NCBI GenBank assembly: GCA_033344815.1
Contig: JAWPMR010000001.1
Coordinates: 2,466,136-2,530,135, forward strand
Length of the DNA stretch: 64,000 nucleotides
Reading direction: 5' to 3'
Origin: Paracoccaceae bacterium
GTDB lineage: Bacteria > Pseudomonadota > Alphaproteobacteria > Rhodobacterales > Rhodobacteraceae
The stretch's first letter is position 1. The number at the start of each line of letters is the position of its first letter. The notes under the pieces are model-generated. The model was not told where the DNA came from. It saw nothing but the letters and a program-made list of their open reading frames with translations, and searched no databases. This document shows, in pieces, positions 35,973 through 45,635 of this stretch. The translations under genes were made by a program, and so were the position numbers.

Positions 35973-36370
35973 TGCCGGCGCCGAAGAACACATTCAAAGC
36001 GGCCCTCGAGGGCGACCGCCCGCACATGGGATGTTGCGTTGGTCTAGCATCGCAATACGCGGCTGAGATCGTTGGCACCGCCGGGTTTGATTGGCTCTTG
36101 ATTGATGGCGAGCATGCGCCAAACGATCTGCGTTCAATTTCCGACCAAATTGGTATCCTCCAGGCTAGCGATAGTGATGTTGTCGTGCGCTTGCCAAGTG
36201 GCGATCGTGATCTGATAAAACAGGTGTTAGATGCCGGGGTGCAAAGCCTTCTTATCCCAATGGTCGATAGCGCGGATCAGGCGCGAGATCTTGTGCGTGC
36301 CGTATGCTATCCCCCGCACGGCATTTGGGGCGTTGGCTACGCCTTGGGGCGGGCCTCTCGTTTTGCGGCT
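35972..36370 (+). pseudogene. HpaI-type aldolase, 3'-truncated
   Basis: The first about 130 residues match 4-hydroxy-2-oxoheptanedioate aldolase: MGCCVGLASQYAAEIVGTAG, FDWLLIDGEHAPNDL, SLLIPMVDSADQARDLVRAV and YPPHGIWGVGYALGRASRF. About half of the usual 250 residues. After position about 36370 the sequence belongs to an old yellow enzyme gene on the other strand. The open frame runs on to 36469 with unrelated residues. An intact paralogue of the same family is at 39769-40542. Confidence 0.88.
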
Positions 36371-36945
36371 AGGAATGAATGCAACAGATTCCCATGTGCG
36401 CAATGTACCTCTAGCAGATCATATCCAACATCCCGCGCAAGTTTTGCCGATTGCACAAACTCCTCTTGAATTACTCGAATGTCTTCAACACTCAACGCCC
36501 GAGGTTGCCGCCAAAGACGCGTGCCATCGGGATCAAATGCGTTATCGGTCGGGCCAACTGTCTCCCAAGCGGATGCATTCCCTGCATCCAAGTGACAGCC
36601 GCCTTCAAGTGCCGTCCCCGCGCTACCTTTGCGCCCTGAATGGGAAATTTGCGCGCCCGTTACTGCACCAAACGACTTTTGAAACGCGACAATTGATTCC
36701 AGGGCTTCGGCCTGTTTTTGATCCCAAAGTCCGGCACACCCGTTTGAAATGTGACCATTGGCGGAAACGGCAGTGCATTCAGCCATGATGAAACCCACGC
36801 CGCCAACGGTACGCGACCCCAGATGCACCATGTGCCATGGACCAGCGACACCATCGGTTGAACTGTATTGGCACATCGGGGACATCCCGATCCGGTTCTT
36901 AAAGGTGACGTCTTTGATACGCAGCTACGTGAACAATTCGGACAT
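36371..36945 (-). pseudogene. NADH:flavin oxidoreductase (old yellow enzyme family), broken at both ends
   Basis: ATG 36945 reads MSELFT and then meets a TAG (36925-36927). The frame continues with family sequence LRIKDVTFKNRIGMSPMCQY, then GIGFIMAE-like text (VGGVGFIMAECTAVSANGHI) and GAVTGAQISHSGRKG. It ends at ARDVGYDLLEVHCAHGNLLH where the hpaI fragment begins. About half of the roughly 370 residues remain. The stop near codon 7 and the truncation both argue for a dead gene. Confidence 0.88.
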
Positions 36946-36993
36946 GGGACAGCCCCTTTTCAATACCAATTGTGGCCTAGCTTGCTGGGCGTG

Positions 36994-37701
36994 TTAGACC
37001 GACCTTGTGATGCCACCGTCAACGCGGATGTTCTGACCGGTAATATAGGCTCCGCCCTCGGACGCGAGGAACGCGACAACACTTGCGATCTCATTCAATG
37101 AATTGCCATAGCGCCCCATCGGGATCATCGAACGAAACTCTTCTTTTTCAGGAAGGCTGTCGATAAATCCGGGCAACACGTTGTTCATACGAATGTTTTC
37201 GGCCGCGTATTTATCGGCGAACAGCTTGCTGTAAGAGGCGAGACCCGCGCGCATGACGCCGGAGGTGGGGAATACAGGGTTTGGTTCAAATGCGGCGAAG
37301 GTCGAGATGTTGATGATCGTGCCGCCACCTTGTTTCAACATAATCGGCGTCACCAAACGCGTTGGGCGCACAGCATTGAGGAAATAAACCTCCATGCCTT
37401 CATGCCAGTCATCGTCCGTCAGTTCGAGCACAGGCGCGCGCGGGCCATGACCGGCAGAGTTCACCAGCACATCGATGCGGCCCCAGTGATCCATGGCGGC
37501 ATCCACCAACTTTTGCAGATCTTCTTCGGATTTGTTGGTGCCGGTGATACCAACGCCACCAAGCTCCTTGGCCAAAGCCTCGCCCCTGCCCGATGATGAC
37601 AAGATACCAACCTTGAACCCATCAGCGGCCAAAGCGCGCGCGCTGTCTGCGCCCATGCCGGACCCACCGGCGGTGATGAGTGCTACTTTTACGTCAGACA
37701 T
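36994..37701 (-). CDS. Short-chain dehydrogenase/reductase
   Basis: 235 residues with the SDR glycine motif near the N-terminus (VALITAGGSGMGADSARALA), IDVLVNSAGHGPRAP (NAG), TIINISTFAAFEPNP (catalytic Ser region) and YITGQNIRVDGGITRSV at the end. The usual YxxxK is not clearly conserved: the region reads MRAGLASYSKLFADKYAAEN. It may therefore belong to an atypical SDR branch. It ends a seven-gene minus-strand row beginning with hyuA at 45.5 kb; the substrate is unknown. Confidence 0.88.
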   Translation of the reverse strand: MSDVKVALITAGGSGMGADSARALAADGFKVGILSSSGRGEALAKELGGVGITGTNKSEEDLQKLVDAAMDHWGRIDVLVNSAGHGPRAPVLELTDDDWHEGMEVYFLNAVRPTRLVTPIMLKQGGGTIINISTFAAFEPNPVFPTSGVMRAGLASYSKLFADKYAAENIRMNNVLPGFIDSLPEKEEFRSMIPMGRYGNSLNEIASVVAFLASEGGAYITGQNIRVDGGITRSV

Positions 37702-37714
37702 GTTTGGTCTCCTT

Positions 37715-38557
37715 TTAGGTTTTCTTGGTGTCGTCGACGATGTTCATCCTAGCGACCCCACTATTGCCAAGCTCTACAGCCGCGAACGGCCCACCGTGGC
37801 ACATGTTGCCAGGATCCTGGGTATCCATAGGCTCGGTCTCGGCCAGAATGGCGTCGGCAAATTGCTCTGCATTGTCGGCTGGACGATAATCCAAAAAGCT
37901 GGCCTTGGCGTTATCAACGGGTACACGGTCATTGTTGGACACCCCGTAGACGATAGAGAAGCCAGTCACAGGCGCCTCGATGCTGCGCTGCACCAGTTGG
38001 ATCAGATCATCGTAGGATAACCACGACCCAAGCGCACGCGCGTTGGTCACTTGGGCACAGGACAGAATGCGCATGTGCACGCTCTCAAGGCCCCGTTTGT
38101 CCCAATACATCGATCCCAGATCTTCTGCGAAGCATTTGGCCAGACCGTAGAATGTATCGGGGCGGTGGCGTACATCGGTGCCGATAAAATCGTTCTTTGG
38201 GTGCATCCCGACTGCATGAATAGAGCTACCGTAAACAACGCGTTTAAGGCCATGCTGATAGGCGGCCTCCCAGATGTTGTAGGCACCCACAAAGTTCGGG
38301 CCGAGCAGTTTTTCAAAAGGCCCCTCATCGGCATATGCGCCCATATGCACGACCATGTCGGCCCCATCCAGAACACGCATCATTTCCTCAAGGCTCGTCA
38401 GATCGCCTTTGGCATAGGTTTCGCCGCCATAAAGCGTGCCGATATCATCAACGATGTCCGTGGATACCAATTCATCGCACATCTTTGTCATCGGTTCGCG
38501 CAGGTAGGATCCAAGACGGCCAGCGGCACCGGTCAGAACAAGTTTCTTCAATTTCAT
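37715..38557 (-). CDS. NAD-dependent epimerase/dehydratase, uronate-dehydrogenase-like
   Basis: 280 residues of an extended SDR: KLVLTGAAGRLGSYLREPM, DMVVHMGAYADEGPFEKLLG, RVVYGSSIHAVGMHP and DTFYGLAKCFAED with the YxxxK pair. Size and these blocks fit uronate dehydrogenases, which oxidise galacturonate or glucuronate to lactones. A different sugar-like or cyclic substrate is possible. It sits 13 bp upstream of the SDR gene and 3 bp after the aminotransferase stop. Confidence 0.85.
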   Translation of the reverse strand: MKLKKLVLTGAAGRLGSYLREPMTKMCDELVSTDIVDDIGTLYGGETYAKGDLTSLEEMMRVLDGADMVVHMGAYADEGPFEKLLGPNFVGAYNIWEAAYQHGLKRVVYGSSIHAVGMHPKNDFIGTDVRHRPDTFYGLAKCFAEDLGSMYWDKRGLESVHMRILSCAQVTNARALGSWLSYDDLIQLVQRSIEAPVTGFSIVYGVSNNDRVPVDNAKASFLDYRPADNAEQFADAILAETEPMDTQDPGNMCHGGPFAAVELGNSGVARMNIVDDTKKT

Positions 38558-38560
38558 TGC

Positions 38561-39772
38561 TCAGGTCTTTCTTTTGAGTTTGGCGACAGAGGTCGCGATA
38601 CGGTCCATCGCTTGCCTAAGGACATCCGTCGAGGCAGCGGTTGAGATACGAAAAAACGGGGACAGCTCGTAGGCACTGCCCGGAACGGCAGCGATGCCTG
38701 CGTCGTTCAGGATATAGGCTGTGATTTCAGCGTCATCGGTCAGCGTGTCACCATCCACGGTTTGCGCCCCGATCAAATAAGCACAACCGATCAGGCCGTA
38801 AAATGCCCCGCCGGGCGGATCAAGCGTTAGCCCGTCGATCTGCGAGATGCGGTCCACAACCAAATCACGACGTTCTTCGAATGCGGCGCAGAAACGGCGC
38901 ACGTCATCCTGCGGTCCGTTCAACGCAGTAGCGGCAGCAGCCTGCGCGATGGCACAGGCACCTGAGCAAATCTGGCTTTGCACCTTGGTCATTGCAGCAA
39001 TCAACGGCCTTGGTCCCGCACCATAACCGATGCGCCAGCCGGTCATGGCATAGGCTTTGGAGACACCATTCACTGTGAGCGTGCGACCTTTCAGTAATGG
39101 ATTGGCCGCGGCAAAAGACAGAAACGTGCGGCCATCAAATAAGATGTGTTCATAAATTTCATCCGACAGGATCAACACGTGCGGGTGGTTTTCCAGAATC
39201 GCGCCAAGGGCACGCAAATCTTCATCAGAATAAACCGCGCCCGCCGGGTTCGAAGGCAGGTTCAGCATGACCCAGCGGGTCTTGGTCGTAATCGCCGCCT
39301 CAAGCTGTGCGGGGGCCAACCGAAAGCCGTTCTCGGCAGGGCATTTCAGCGCCACGGCTTGCCCACCAAGGATCAGCACGATGTCCTTGTACTGCCCAAA
39401 ATAAGGCGCGCACATCAGAACCTCATCGCCCTGTTCCAATGTGGCCATCATCGCATTGAACAACACCTGTTTCGCCCCGTTGGACACGATCACTTCGTCG
39501 GTCGCGTAACTCAGGTTGTTTTCGCGGGCGAGCTTATCCACCACCGCGCGGCGCATCTCTAGCGTGCCGCCCGTAGGCGGATAACGCGTTTCACCGCGCA
39601 AGGCGGCTTCATGCGCCGCCTCAATGATATGAGCAGGCGTGTCGAAATCCGGCTCGCCTAGCCCAAGGTCAATAACGTCTTCGCCGCGGACCTTGGCTTC
39701 TTTTGCGGCTTGGCTGACCCATGCAGAAGCGGAGGGTTTTACCGGGTCAAGTCGGGATGATGCAAACTTCAT
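38561..39772 (-). CDS. Class I/II PLP aminotransferase (aspartate aminotransferase-like)
   Basis: 403 residues. Family blocks are VIDLGLGEPDFDTPAHIIEA, ETRYPPTGGTLEMRRAV, VSNGAKQVLFNAMMATL, NLPSNPAGAVYSDEDL, LILSDEIYEHILF and the PLP lysine in TVNGVSKAYAMTGWRIGYG. It transfers amino groups between an amino acid and an oxo acid. The start overlaps the upstream aldolase stop by 4 bp. In this locus it may deaminate an intermediate made by the hydantoinase and FAD enzyme, which is inference. Confidence 0.9.
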   Translation of the reverse strand: MKFASSRLDPVKPSASAWVSQAAKEAKVRGEDVIDLGLGEPDFDTPAHIIEAAHEAALRGETRYPPTGGTLEMRRAVVDKLARENNLSYATDEVIVSNGAKQVLFNAMMATLEQGDEVLMCAPYFGQYKDIVLILGGQAVALKCPAENGFRLAPAQLEAAITTKTRWVMLNLPSNPAGAVYSDEDLRALGAILENHPHVLILSDEIYEHILFDGRTFLSFAAANPLLKGRTLTVNGVSKAYAMTGWRIGYGAGPRPLIAAMTKVQSQICSGACAIAQAAAATALNGPQDDVRRFCAAFEERRDLVVDRISQIDGLTLDPPGGAFYGLIGCAYLIGAQTVDGDTLTDDAEITAYILNDAGIAAVPGSAYELSPFFRISTAASTDVLRQAMDRIATSVAKLKRKT

Positions 39773-40542
39773 GACAGGCCATCTTTGACGGTGGCGAGCA
39801 GATGGTCTGATGCCTTTGCCAGAAGGCTTGCGTCCGTTCCACAGGCAACGAAAGTGAACCCTTCGTTAAGCAATTCGGTTGCAAATGCCGGATCAAGAAC
39901 AAGCGTACCAACAGGAATTCCCTTCGCTATCAGCTTTTGTGCGGCGGGTTTGATCAACGCCCACACTTCAGGGTCCATCGGCATGCCAACTTTTCCAATG
40001 TCGGCAGCGATATCTCCGGGTCCAAAGAAGATACCATGAATACCGTCTACATCCGCAATCGCTTCGGCCTGCTCAACAGCGGCGCGTGTTTCAAGCTGCA
40101 AAAGGACGGTTGTTTCTTCTTCAATGCGCGCGACGTAATCCGTTACACGCCCGAATTTGGTGGCCCGTGTCGCACCCGATACACCGCGCACTCCGTGGGG
40201 TGGATAGCGGGTTGCAGCGACGGCCTTTTCAGCCTCCTCTACCGATTGGATCATCGGAAACAGAATACCCGGCGCGCCCAGATCGAGCAGGCGTTTGACC
40301 GCGACCGTGTCGTTCCATTCGACCCGCACAATCGCTTTCGTGTCACTGGCGGCAAAGGCCTGCATCTGGCTCAACACACTGAAATAGTCGTTGGGGCTGT
40401 GCTCCATGTCGATCAGCGCCCAATCATAGCCAGCGTGTGCTGTGACTTCGGCTACGAAATTGCTGCACAGGCTGATCCAGAGGCCAACTTGTTTGTCACC
40501 TGCGCCAAGCGCATGGGTGAAGCGGTTTGGCGCAAGTTTCAT
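39769..40542 (-). CDS. HpcH/HpaI-family aldolase, intact
   Basis: 257 residues of the class II pyruvate aldolase family: GLWISLCSNFVAEVTAHAGY, DWALIDMEHSPNDYFSVLSQ, GILFPMIQSVEEAEKAVAAT and RYPPHGVRGVSGATRATKFG. GIFFGPGDIAADIGKVGMP closes the metal site. It cleaves 4-hydroxy-2-oxo acids to pyruvate and an aldehyde. It starts next to the FAD-oxidoreductase stop with a one-base overlap. It complements the truncated aldolase at 36 kb. Confidence 0.9.
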   Translation of the reverse strand: MKLAPNRFTHALGAGDKQVGLWISLCSNFVAEVTAHAGYDWALIDMEHSPNDYFSVLSQMQAFAASDTKAIVRVEWNDTVAVKRLLDLGAPGILFPMIQSVEEAEKAVAATRYPPHGVRGVSGATRATKFGRVTDYVARIEEETTVLLQLETRAAVEQAEAIADVDGIHGIFFGPGDIAADIGKVGMPMDPEVWALIKPAAQKLIAKGIPVGTLVLDPAFATELLNEGFTFVACGTDASLLAKASDHLLATVKDGLS

Positions 40543-41753
40543 CAGATGATCGCCTTTTCGATGATCTTGCGACCTGCTGGGATACGGTCAAAATGGAATT
40601 GCGTCATGTCCAGCGTTTTATATGCGCCATGCACCATGAATTCGGCCGTGCCGCGCCCCATTGCGGGGGATTGCTGCAAGCCATGCCCCGAAAAGCCGTT
40701 GAGGAAGAAGAAGTTCTCAATTTCCATATGCGGACCTAAAATGGCGTTGTGATCAAAGGTGTTCATCGCGTAATGCCCACCCCATTCTGACTGGACCTTG
40801 ATCGCTTCAAACTGCGGAATGCGCGTGGCAAGGATCGGCCAGACGTGGTTTTCCCACATGCTGTGATCCATGGCGAAATCGTCGTAATCCACGGCCGGAT
40901 CAATATCGGAATGGCCGCCACATTGATACGTGCCGCCACCATTTTCGCGTACGTGGACACCCGAGGGGTCAATGGTCAGCGGCAGGTCACGATCCAGTGG
41001 TTTCTCAGCTGAGAAGATCCAAGAGAACCGTTTACGCGGCTCGACCGGCACATCGATGCCCGCCATTTCAGCTGTCCGCGCAGCGCGCGGGCCCGATGCG
41101 TTCAGCACTTGCCCACAAGCGATAAACTCACCCGATTTCAGCGTCACGCTTTCAACGCGCGTACCGTCAGCGTTCTTATTGATCGCAACGACTTCGTTCT
41201 CAACGTACTCCACACCCCGTTCGCGCGCAGATTTGCGCCACCAGTCGAACACAGCGGTAGCATCCCAAAATCCTTCATCAACGAGGTTGATCGACCCCAG
41301 AACGATATCGTCGACATTGTAGAACGGATAAGCGGCCTTGATCTGATCCGGTGTCATCAATTGCGTCGCGGCACCCGCGTTGACCTGTACCTGTTGGCTT
41401 TCGCGCAGCACGTCGGCAAAGGCGTCGTTATCGGCGAGATACATGTAGCCGAAGGACCGGATCGATAGCGCGGGCACACGATCATCGTTGCCCATGTAGC
41501 GCGGCAGGTTCTTGACGAAATCCGCTGCAAATTGGCTGATACGCACATTCAATTCGCCCGAGAACTGCTGGCGCATGCATGAATTTGTGTGCATGGTCGA
41601 GGTGTTTTCATAGCTCAGATCACGGTCAACAACTAAAACCTTCCCGTCGAAATCTTTGTCATCAGACAAGAACCAAGCGGCTGAGGCTCCCATAATGGCC
41701 CCGCCGATGATCACGACGTCATAGGATGTATTTTGCGGCGCTTGGGTTTTCAT
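40542..41753 (-). CDS. FAD-dependent oxidoreductase (DAO/sarcosine-oxidase type)
   Basis: 403 residues. The N-terminal dinucleotide motif is VVIIGGAIMGASAAWFL, followed by TMHTNSCMRQQFSGELNVRI. A later block, IACGQVLNASGPRAARTAEM, is typical of DAO-type amine or amino-acid oxidases. The last part has a FLNGFSGHGLQQSPAMGRGT end. It may oxidise an N-alkyl or amino-acid substrate to an imine. It overlaps the hyuB stop by 4 bp, so it is co-translated in the hydantoinase operon. Confidence 0.9.
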   Translation of the reverse strand: MKTQAPQNTSYDVVIIGGAIMGASAAWFLSDDKDFDGKVLVVDRDLSYENTSTMHTNSCMRQQFSGELNVRISQFAADFVKNLPRYMGNDDRVPALSIRSFGYMYLADNDAFADVLRESQQVQVNAGAATQLMTPDQIKAAYPFYNVDDIVLGSINLVDEGFWDATAVFDWWRKSARERGVEYVENEVVAINKNADGTRVESVTLKSGEFIACGQVLNASGPRAARTAEMAGIDVPVEPRKRFSWIFSAEKPLDRDLPLTIDPSGVHVRENGGGTYQCGGHSDIDPAVDYDDFAMDHSMWENHVWPILATRIPQFEAIKVQSEWGGHYAMNTFDHNAILGPHMEIENFFFLNGFSGHGLQQSPAMGRGTAEFMVHGAYKTLDMTQFHFDRIPAGRKIIEKAII

Positions 41754-43456
41754 ATCTTGTCTCCTCGCGCAACAGCGGCTTGGACTTCTGCGATGTCTGC
41801 CGCGGAGAGATTGTAGTCCTCGGCCGCGACCTCAGCCGAGATATAGCCGCGTGCCAGATCACGTTTCACGAGCTCAACGGAACGCTCGGATGGATTGCCG
41901 TAGCCCGCACCCCCGGGGAAGGCCATGATGACGCGCCGACCATGGGCCACGAACTGTTTTCCCTTGCCGCTCATCGCGCTGCCATCGTCTTGGGAAATAG
42001 TTGTGGGCGCTCCTGCACTGCCACCTCGACGGCCACGTGCAGGATAATCAACCCGGTCAAACATCGCTTGGATGTCGAATTCATGCCCTTCTTGCGCGCC
42101 GACTTCCATATATTGGCCAAGGCCGCCACGGGTCTTGCCTGCCCCTCCTGAGTCGGGCCGCAATTCCTTGCGCCAGATGATCACGGGGCCTGCGTGTTCT
42201 GTTGCCTCGATCGGCATGGTCATCACACCGGAAGGGAAGGCCGTCGCATTCAACCCGTCATGTTCAGGCCGCGCGCCGGAGCCGCCAGAGTTGAACGTCA
42301 GCACTTCGGACCGCCGTGCGCTCAAAGGGGCTGGCGCATCCGTGCGCGGGCGCAGCGACACCTGAAAATTGCACAGACATCCCGCTCCTTCGGCCGGCAC
42401 GAGGCCCGGCACGATCTTGTCGAAAGCATTAAACACGGCGTCTGGCACGAAGTGACCCACGATATGGCGCAGTGCCACGGGGGCAGGGTGCAACGCGTTG
42501 ACAATGGAGTTTTCGGGTGCGGTGATTTCAAACGGAGCAAGGGACGCCGCGTTGTTCGGAATTTCTGGCGCGATTGCAACTTTCAATGCATAGCAAGCAT
42601 AGGCTTTGGCGTACACCAGCGGGCAGTTGATGCCCTTTTTGTCGAGCCCGGATGAGCCGGTGAAATCAGAGACGATCCTGTCACTTTCAACGCTCACCTT
42701 GACCTTGAGCGTTATAGGGCGATCAAACCCGTCCACTGTCATCTCACCTTCCGCGGATTGTTGTGGCAGAGCCGCGATCCGCTCAACCGTCGCGCGGCGC
42801 GAGTTGTCCAGGATGAAGGTGGCGATGCCGTTCAAGTCAGACAAGGCAAACTCCTCCATCATGTCGATCAGGCGGCGGTGACCGATCTCATTGCAGGTCG
42901 CCAGCGCATAGATGTCGCCGATCAGCTGATCTGGTTCACGCACGTTGCCGCGAATAATGCGGGTGAGGGTTTCATCGACTGTGCCCTTGTCGGCAAACTT
43001 CATGATCGGGATATAAAGACCTTCTTCATAGACGCTGGCCGCATCCGCACCAAAGCCTCGCCCGCCAATGTCCACGATATGGGCGGTGCAGGCAAAGAAC
43101 CCGACCAGTGCGCCGTTGTGGAAAGAGGGCGTTACCATGGTAATGTCATGCAGGTGGCCGGTGCCTTCCCACGGGTCATTGGTGATGTAAATGTCTCCAT
43201 CATGGATATTGTCACGCCCGATACGGCGGATGAAGTGCGCCACGGCGTCGGCCATCGCATTCACGTGGCCCGGCGTACCTGTGACCGCTTGGGCGAGCAT
43301 CTGACCGTGGAGGTCATAGACGCCAGCGGACAAATCGCCCGCTTCGCGCACGGAAGTTGAAAACGCTGTGCGGACCAGCGCCTGAGCTTGTTCCTCAACG
43401 ACGGAAATCAAGCGGTTCCACATGACCTGATAGGCGACTTTTGAATGCTGGGTCAT
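41750..43456 (-). CDS. hyuB: Hydantoinase/oxoprolinase B subunit (HyuB)
   Basis: 568 residues matching HyuB: VQALVRTAFSTSVREAGDLS-like start (EQAQALVRTAFSTSVREAGD), HVNAMADAVAHFIRR, DIYITNDPWEGTGHLHDITM, SDFTGSSGLDKKGINCPL and GGSGARPEHDGLNATAFPSG. It is the partner of HyuA in ATP-dependent opening of cyclic amides such as N-methylhydantoin or 5-oxoproline. It overlaps hyuA upstream and the FAD enzyme downstream by 4 bp each. Confidence 0.92.
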   Translation of the reverse strand: MTQHSKVAYQVMWNRLISVVEEQAQALVRTAFSTSVREAGDLSAGVYDLHGQMLAQAVTGTPGHVNAMADAVAHFIRRIGRDNIHDGDIYITNDPWEGTGHLHDITMVTPSFHNGALVGFFACTAHIVDIGGRGFGADAASVYEEGLYIPIMKFADKGTVDETLTRIIRGNVREPDQLIGDIYALATCNEIGHRRLIDMMEEFALSDLNGIATFILDNSRRATVERIAALPQQSAEGEMTVDGFDRPITLKVKVSVESDRIVSDFTGSSGLDKKGINCPLVYAKAYACYALKVAIAPEIPNNAASLAPFEITAPENSIVNALHPAPVALRHIVGHFVPDAVFNAFDKIVPGLVPAEGAGCLCNFQVSLRPRTDAPAPLSARRSEVLTFNSGGSGARPEHDGLNATAFPSGVMTMPIEATEHAGPVIIWRKELRPDSGGAGKTRGGLGQYMEVGAQEGHEFDIQAMFDRVDYPARGRRGGSAGAPTTISQDDGSAMSGKGKQFVAHGRRVIMAFPGGAGYGNPSERSVELVKRDLARGYISAEVAAEDYNLSAADIAEVQAAVARGDKI

Positions 43457-45540
43457 TGCGCTGATCCTTTCAATACAATGTCGATGCAGCCATCTGGCTG
43501 GCGGATTGCATCCCGACTTGCAGGCACGATGATGGTGGTTTCATCTTCGACCACTGCGACTGGGCCCGCCGCGCGCTGACCGGTGGCCATGTCGAAACGG
43601 TTCACGACCTGCGCATCAAGGTATTTTCCGACCGCCGCATCAAAAAGCTGTCGATCCCCGTCACTTGCCGCAACACCGGAACCGTCTGTTTCATCCATGC
43701 GCGCCACCTTTTCAGGAGGTGTTGTGGCGTTCACCGACCAAACCGTGATCTCGATATCCATGCCCGCAACGGGGCGGCCAAACAGCTTGGAATAATCCTC
43801 GATGAAACGCGCCTCAAACGTCACCGCATCAGGGTTCATCGCCTGGTCTTCCGTCAGCTCAATGGGAATTTCCCAACCTTGGCCCGTATAGCGCATATAG
43901 ACTTTGAACTCCGACAGGATCGGGCTGATCGCATCGCAGGTGCGGACGAACCCAGTGGCCTCAGCCTTTAGATCCGTGAGCAACGATTTAATCCGATCGC
44001 CATCGAAATCGGACAGCTTCATGTAAACCGAGCGGTTGGCCTCAAAGCTAAATGGTGCGCGCAGGAAGCCAATAGCCGAGCCGACTCCAGCCCCCGGCGG
44101 CACCAACAAACGGTCGACGCCCAGTTTTTCACACAAGCGCCCAGCATGCAGCGGCGCTGCCCCGCCAAAAGCAATCATAGTATATTCTGACAGATCCTCG
44201 CCATTCTCGACTGCATGAACACGGGCCGCGTTGGCCATGTTTTCATCAACCACTTCGGCGACACCAAACGCCGCCTCAACCGCATCCATATCAAGCGTAT
44301 CGCCCACATGACCCAACAGCGCGGATTTGGATGCGTCGGGGTGCAGTTTAATCGAGCCGCCCGCGAAATTGTCGGGATCGAGTTTACCCAGCACCAAATC
44401 GGCGTCGGTGACTGCGGGGCGGGTGCCCTCGCGGCCGTAACAGGCAGGGCCAGGTTCTGATCCGGCACTTTCGGGACCAACACGGATCTGACGCATCGCA
44501 TCAACATGTGCCAGAGAACCGCCGCCCGCACCAATTTCGACCATATCAATCACCGGGATCGAGATGGGCATGCCCGAGCCTTTTTTGAACCGATACGTTC
44601 GGGCAACTTCGAACACGCGGGACGTCTTGGGCGTTTGGTTCTTGATCAGGCAAATCTTGGCCGTGGTACCGCCCATATCGAACGACAGTACCTTGTCCAA
44701 CCCGTAGCGCGCCGCGATATGGGCCGCAAACACAGCGCCACCTGCAGGGCCGGATTCGACCAAACGCACGGGAAAGTCAGCCGCATTCTGGATCGAGATG
44801 ATCCCACCACCAGAATGCATCAGGAAGATACGGCACGCCACACCTTCGCCCTTCAGTCGATCCTCAAGGCGGCCCAGATAAGACGCCATCAGAGGCTTGA
44901 TATAGGCGTTGGCGACGACGGTGTTGAACCGCTCATATTCACGCATCTGCGGCGAGACCTCGGACGAAATAGACACCGCAACATCCGGCAGTTTTTCGGC
45001 CATTACATCGCGCACCAACTCTTCGTGGGCGGGGTTCAGGTAGGAATGGATCAACCCGACGGCGACGCTTTCAAAGCCAGCCTTCGCAATCTGATCAACA
45101 ACGGCTTCAACCTCGTTGCGGTCGATATCGATCAATACCGCGCCATTGGCATCCACACGTCCACCAACGGTAAACCGCATCTGACGCGGTAGCAGCGGGT
45201 CGGGCAAGTTCAGGTTCAGATCATACTGTTCAAACCTGCTTTCCGTGCGCATTTCAATGACATCGCGAAACCCTTCGGTTGTAATCAAGGCTGTCTTCGC
45301 CCCGCGCCGTTCGATCAGCGCATTGGTCGCAAGGGTCGTGCCATGGATGATCTGATCGACCTCGTTTGGGGCAACTCCTGCCTTGTCCAAGACCTGATGC
45401 ATCCCGTCGATGATCGCATTTTCGGGCGCGGCATAGGTCGTCAGCACCTTGGTCGAGAAAACCTCCGTGCCTTTTTCCAGAACCACGTCGGTAAATGTGC
45501 CGCCAATGTCGACGCCAAGGCGGATAGAGGTCGTTGCCAT
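43453..45540 (-). CDS. hyuA: Hydantoinase/oxoprolinase A subunit (HyuA)
   Basis: 695 residues from ATG 45540, which follows a GGAGCC site. Family blocks are RLGVDIGGTFTDVVLEKG, IIHGTTLATNALIERRGAKT, the phosphate-binding SFDMGGTTAKICLIKN and GAGGGSLAHVDAMRQIRVGP. The ending part is IAFGGAAPLHAGRLCEKLGV plus LLVPPGAGVGSAIGFLRAP. With HyuB it forms an ATP-dependent amidohydrolase; the ring substrate is unknown. It heads the seven-gene row hyuA-hyuB-FAD enzyme-aldolase-aminotransferase-epimerase-SDR. Confidence 0.92.
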   Translation of the reverse strand: MATTSIRLGVDIGGTFTDVVLEKGTEVFSTKVLTTYAAPENAIIDGMHQVLDKAGVAPNEVDQIIHGTTLATNALIERRGAKTALITTEGFRDVIEMRTESRFEQYDLNLNLPDPLLPRQMRFTVGGRVDANGAVLIDIDRNEVEAVVDQIAKAGFESVAVGLIHSYLNPAHEELVRDVMAEKLPDVAVSISSEVSPQMREYERFNTVVANAYIKPLMASYLGRLEDRLKGEGVACRIFLMHSGGGIISIQNAADFPVRLVESGPAGGAVFAAHIAARYGLDKVLSFDMGGTTAKICLIKNQTPKTSRVFEVARTYRFKKGSGMPISIPVIDMVEIGAGGGSLAHVDAMRQIRVGPESAGSEPGPACYGREGTRPAVTDADLVLGKLDPDNFAGGSIKLHPDASKSALLGHVGDTLDMDAVEAAFGVAEVVDENMANAARVHAVENGEDLSEYTMIAFGGAAPLHAGRLCEKLGVDRLLVPPGAGVGSAIGFLRAPFSFEANRSVYMKLSDFDGDRIKSLLTDLKAEATGFVRTCDAISPILSEFKVYMRYTGQGWEIPIELTEDQAMNPDAVTFEARFIEDYSKLFGRPVAGMDIEITVWSVNATTPPEKVARMDETDGSGVAASDGDRQLFDAAVGKYLDAQVVNRFDMATGQRAAGPVAVVEDETTIIVPASRDAIRQPDGCIDIVLKGSAQ

Positions 45541-45635
45541 CTGAGGCTCCTGCAATGAATTACACATGCAGATGGCCCGAGAATTTTCAAATAATCAAAT
45601 CGATTAAATCTTTCACCCTGATCAATTTTAATGAT

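Noticed and set aside
36231-36788. A 185-codon plus-strand frame across the hpaI/oxidoreductase junction
   Set aside because: It is the antisense shadow of the old-yellow-enzyme fragment; the minus-strand translation has family motifs and the plus strand has none.
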